This document shows, one piece after another, positions 20,741 to 22,237 of a stretch of DNA of 22,237 bases. Source of the stretch: Larix sibirica (lineage: Eukaryota; Streptophyta; Pinopsida; Pinales; Pinaceae); NCBI GenBank assembly GCA_004151065.3, contig NWUY0300006800.1, positions 76,566 to 98,802 of the forward strand, given 5' to 3'. Both the position numbers and the translations under genes were made by a program. How positions within the stretch are numbered: the stretch's first letter is position 1; each line of letters opens with the position of its first letter. The notes under the pieces are model-generated. The model was not told the origin of the DNA and searched no databases. It saw nothing but the letters and a program-made list of their open reading frames with translations.

Positions 20741-22048
20741 CGACTTTGACTAATTTGGAACGGCTTTTTGAAAGTTTACTGTTGGCTTGCTATGGAGCTG
20801 TGTTGGAAAGTCAAAAATGGGTGTGAAGTGGCTATAGGTATCGATCCCATCATGGGATTGACCGATGCATATATTTTATCTGCTGGATTATTACAGGAGT
20901 TGAAGAATGTTGGGATGATTACGTTGAATTCATTTGTTAAAGATAATCGGTTGGGATATTGGTATAATTCCGTGGATCTGCAACTGCCACGTGGAGTAGC
21001 CACTGAATGTGATTCTTATCTTCGGGCTCTTAATAATGCTGGGGTGCGTATCAGCCTTGACAGGGATGAGTTGGTCTGGGCAGGAAATGCGACCACGGGT
21101 CAGGTGACGGTGAGTTCAGCATACAAATGTATCATTAAACGCAGATGTAGTTTCCCCAGCCAGTGGTGGTATAAGGTAATATGGCAATGGTTTATTCCAC
21201 TTAAACTTAAGTGTTTTATTTGGTTTGTACTTCAAGATAGGTTGAAAACCTGGGATAACCTTGCTATTTTTGGATGGATTGGCCCCAACCAATGTCTTCT
21301 GTGCAAATGTTGTTCTGAATCTGCATTTCATCTTTTTGTGGAATGTTCCTTTACACGTAGTCTGTGGGAGAAATTTTATCCTATTTTTGGTATTACTGGG
21401 TGTTGGGGTGGATGCAACGTGGATATTTCTTTGAAATTATGGATTAAGGATTTCAAATTACACTCAACATTACCTATCTTTGTTTTCTGGACTGTTTGGT
21501 GGACAAGGAATAAGGCAACATTTGAGGATATCCCTCCAAGTCTGGACAGTGCTTATAACTCTGTATTGTGTCGGTATTTGAAATTTTAGAATGATCAGAA
21601 AGCTCCTGTCATGCGCAATATTGGGAGCTTCCAACTTATTGTTGATGATCCTGTTCTATTCTTTGATGGTGCGGCTAATATGGGAGTTTGTGGTGCTGGC
21701 GGGGTTATCTTCATTAGTTTGGATCACTATTTTACTCTTCGTCTGAACTGTGGAAGAGGCACCAACATGAAGGCAAAACTCTTGACATTGTGGTGTGTTT
21801 CTCGAGTGGCAAACCTCTTTGGACTTGGGAAGGTGAATATTTTTGGTGACTCAAGAGTCACTATCAAATGGGCAAGGGGAGAATTTGACCTGAAAGTACT
21901 GAATCTGGTTTATTGGTGCAATAGAATTAAATTTGAACTTAGTACTTTTATCTCTGTGACTTTGAACCATATTTTCCAAGAACATAACTCACAGGCTGAT
22001 TTGCTGTCAAAAGTAGCATTGGAGGGAGATGTTGGCTACTTGATGTGA
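20741..22048 (+). pseudogene. LINE C ORF2 C-terminus (zf-RVT-like + RNase H), copy 2
   Basis: Shares with copy 1 the TAG (21587-21589) between the zinc-binding region and RNase H, and the Glu-to-Lys change (21776-21778). Past the identity break it is better preserved: HIFQEHNSQADLLSKVALEG reads through where copy 1 has a stop, and the frame ends with GDVGYLM at a TGA (22046-22048). So a less damaged RNase H end is joined to an upstream part carrying the same lesions as copy 1, as expected if the join is chimeric or arose by gene conversion. Confidence 0.86.
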
Positions 22049-22237
22049 GGTGAGTATTTGGAAAATCAGTTGATAGATTTTGGCAATATGTATTTTCTGG
22101 ATTAACGTCCATTGGAACTCCTTTTTGGATCTAGGGATGTTGTAATAATTTTCTTTTTTGTTTCGGGGGGTATTTTCTGAACATTGGCCCATTCGGAGTA
22201 TCTTGGATAGATAGTGTTATTTTGATCTTCTTATGAT
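22049..22237 (+). other. LINE C 3' UTR, copy 2 (partial)
   Basis: Aligns with about 10483-10675 at roughly 85% by eye, sharing GGGATGTTGTAATAATTT and GAGTATCTTGGA landmarks. Shared noncoding landmarks support a genuine family 3' UTR. It is cut by the window edge. Confidence 0.75.

Larger units (their letters stand above)
11566..21888. repeat. 10.3-kb duplicated block, copy 2
   Basis: Exact counterpart of 1-10323. I noticed no substitution or indel, including at unstable sites such as the A-runs and the TA-repeat stretch. The block ends at 21888, inside the LINE C RNase H frame, where the sequence switches to a related but diverged LINE end. Unlike copy 1, its upstream neighbour is visible (11461-11565). 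Confidence 0.95.
20741..22237 (+). mobile_element. LINE C, copy 2, with a different 3' end
   Basis: Identical to the LINE C of the first block up to 21888, then a diverged version of the same 3' end running to the window edge. The 3' terminus and any poly(A) tail lie outside the window. Confidence 0.8.

Noticed and set aside
1-22237. Endogenous pararetrovirus or LTR retrotransposon as the source of the reverse transcriptase
   Set aside because: Order and motifs (AP endonuclease before the reverse transcriptase, FVDD, zf-RVT-like region and RNase H after it, no integrase, protease or LTRs) fit LINEs only.

Overview
The window is plant nuclear DNA made almost entirely of decayed L1-type LINE (non-LTR) retrotransposon fragments. 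I see no host gene, tRNA, rRNA, LTR element or CRISPR array. The plant assignment rests on family hallmarks: an ORF1 protein with a DUF4283-like domain and a CCHC zinc knuckle, and ORF2 proteins that carry a zf-RVT-like zinc-binding region and a C-terminal RNase H after the reverse transcriptase. These combinations are typical of land-plant LINEs. Intergenic DNA is AT-rich. I cannot name the species.

Layout of the first unit (1-11459). LINE A (minus strand, about 4215 down to 1) has a nearly full 5' part: ORF1, then ORF2 with endonuclease and part of the reverse transcriptase, running off the left edge. Next is an AT-rich spacer (4216-5154) holding a degenerate two-copy repeat. LINE B (plus, about 5155-8928) lacks ORF1 and endonuclease but has reverse transcriptase, connector and RNase H, followed by a 3' UTR ending in an A-run. 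It carries a 194-bp internal tandem duplication. After a short AT-rich spacer comes LINE C (plus, about 9176-10720), which keeps only the zf-RVT-like and RNase H part of ORF2 plus a 3' UTR and is the least decayed. LINE D (plus, about 10815-11459) is the 5' part of another element: the end of an ORF1 resembling the C-terminal domain of animal-type L1 ORF1 proteins, then the start of an endonuclease. It is cut by a single N at 11460.

After the N and a GC-rich, strongly foldable 105-bp segment (11461-11565), the first unit repeats at a constant offset of 11565. Bases 1-10323 match 11566-21888 with no difference that I noticed. At that point, inside the LINE C RNase H reading frame, identity falls abruptly to roughly 85-88% and stays there to the window end. 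Perfect identity over decayed noncoding DNA, a lone N between the copies and a sharp identity cliff together suggest two overlapping contigs placed side by side, with one end taken from a paralogous LINE. A very recent duplication or gene conversion is the alternative.

The elements do not work together as a system. They are independent insertions, all with broken reading frames, and at least three have lost catalytic residues. The most biologically interesting points are the one-base ORF1/ORF2 stop-start overlap (ATGA) in LINE A, which suggests coupled translation in its active ancestor, and the L1-ORF1p-like C-terminus in LINE D, which is not the ORF1 type usually described in plants.
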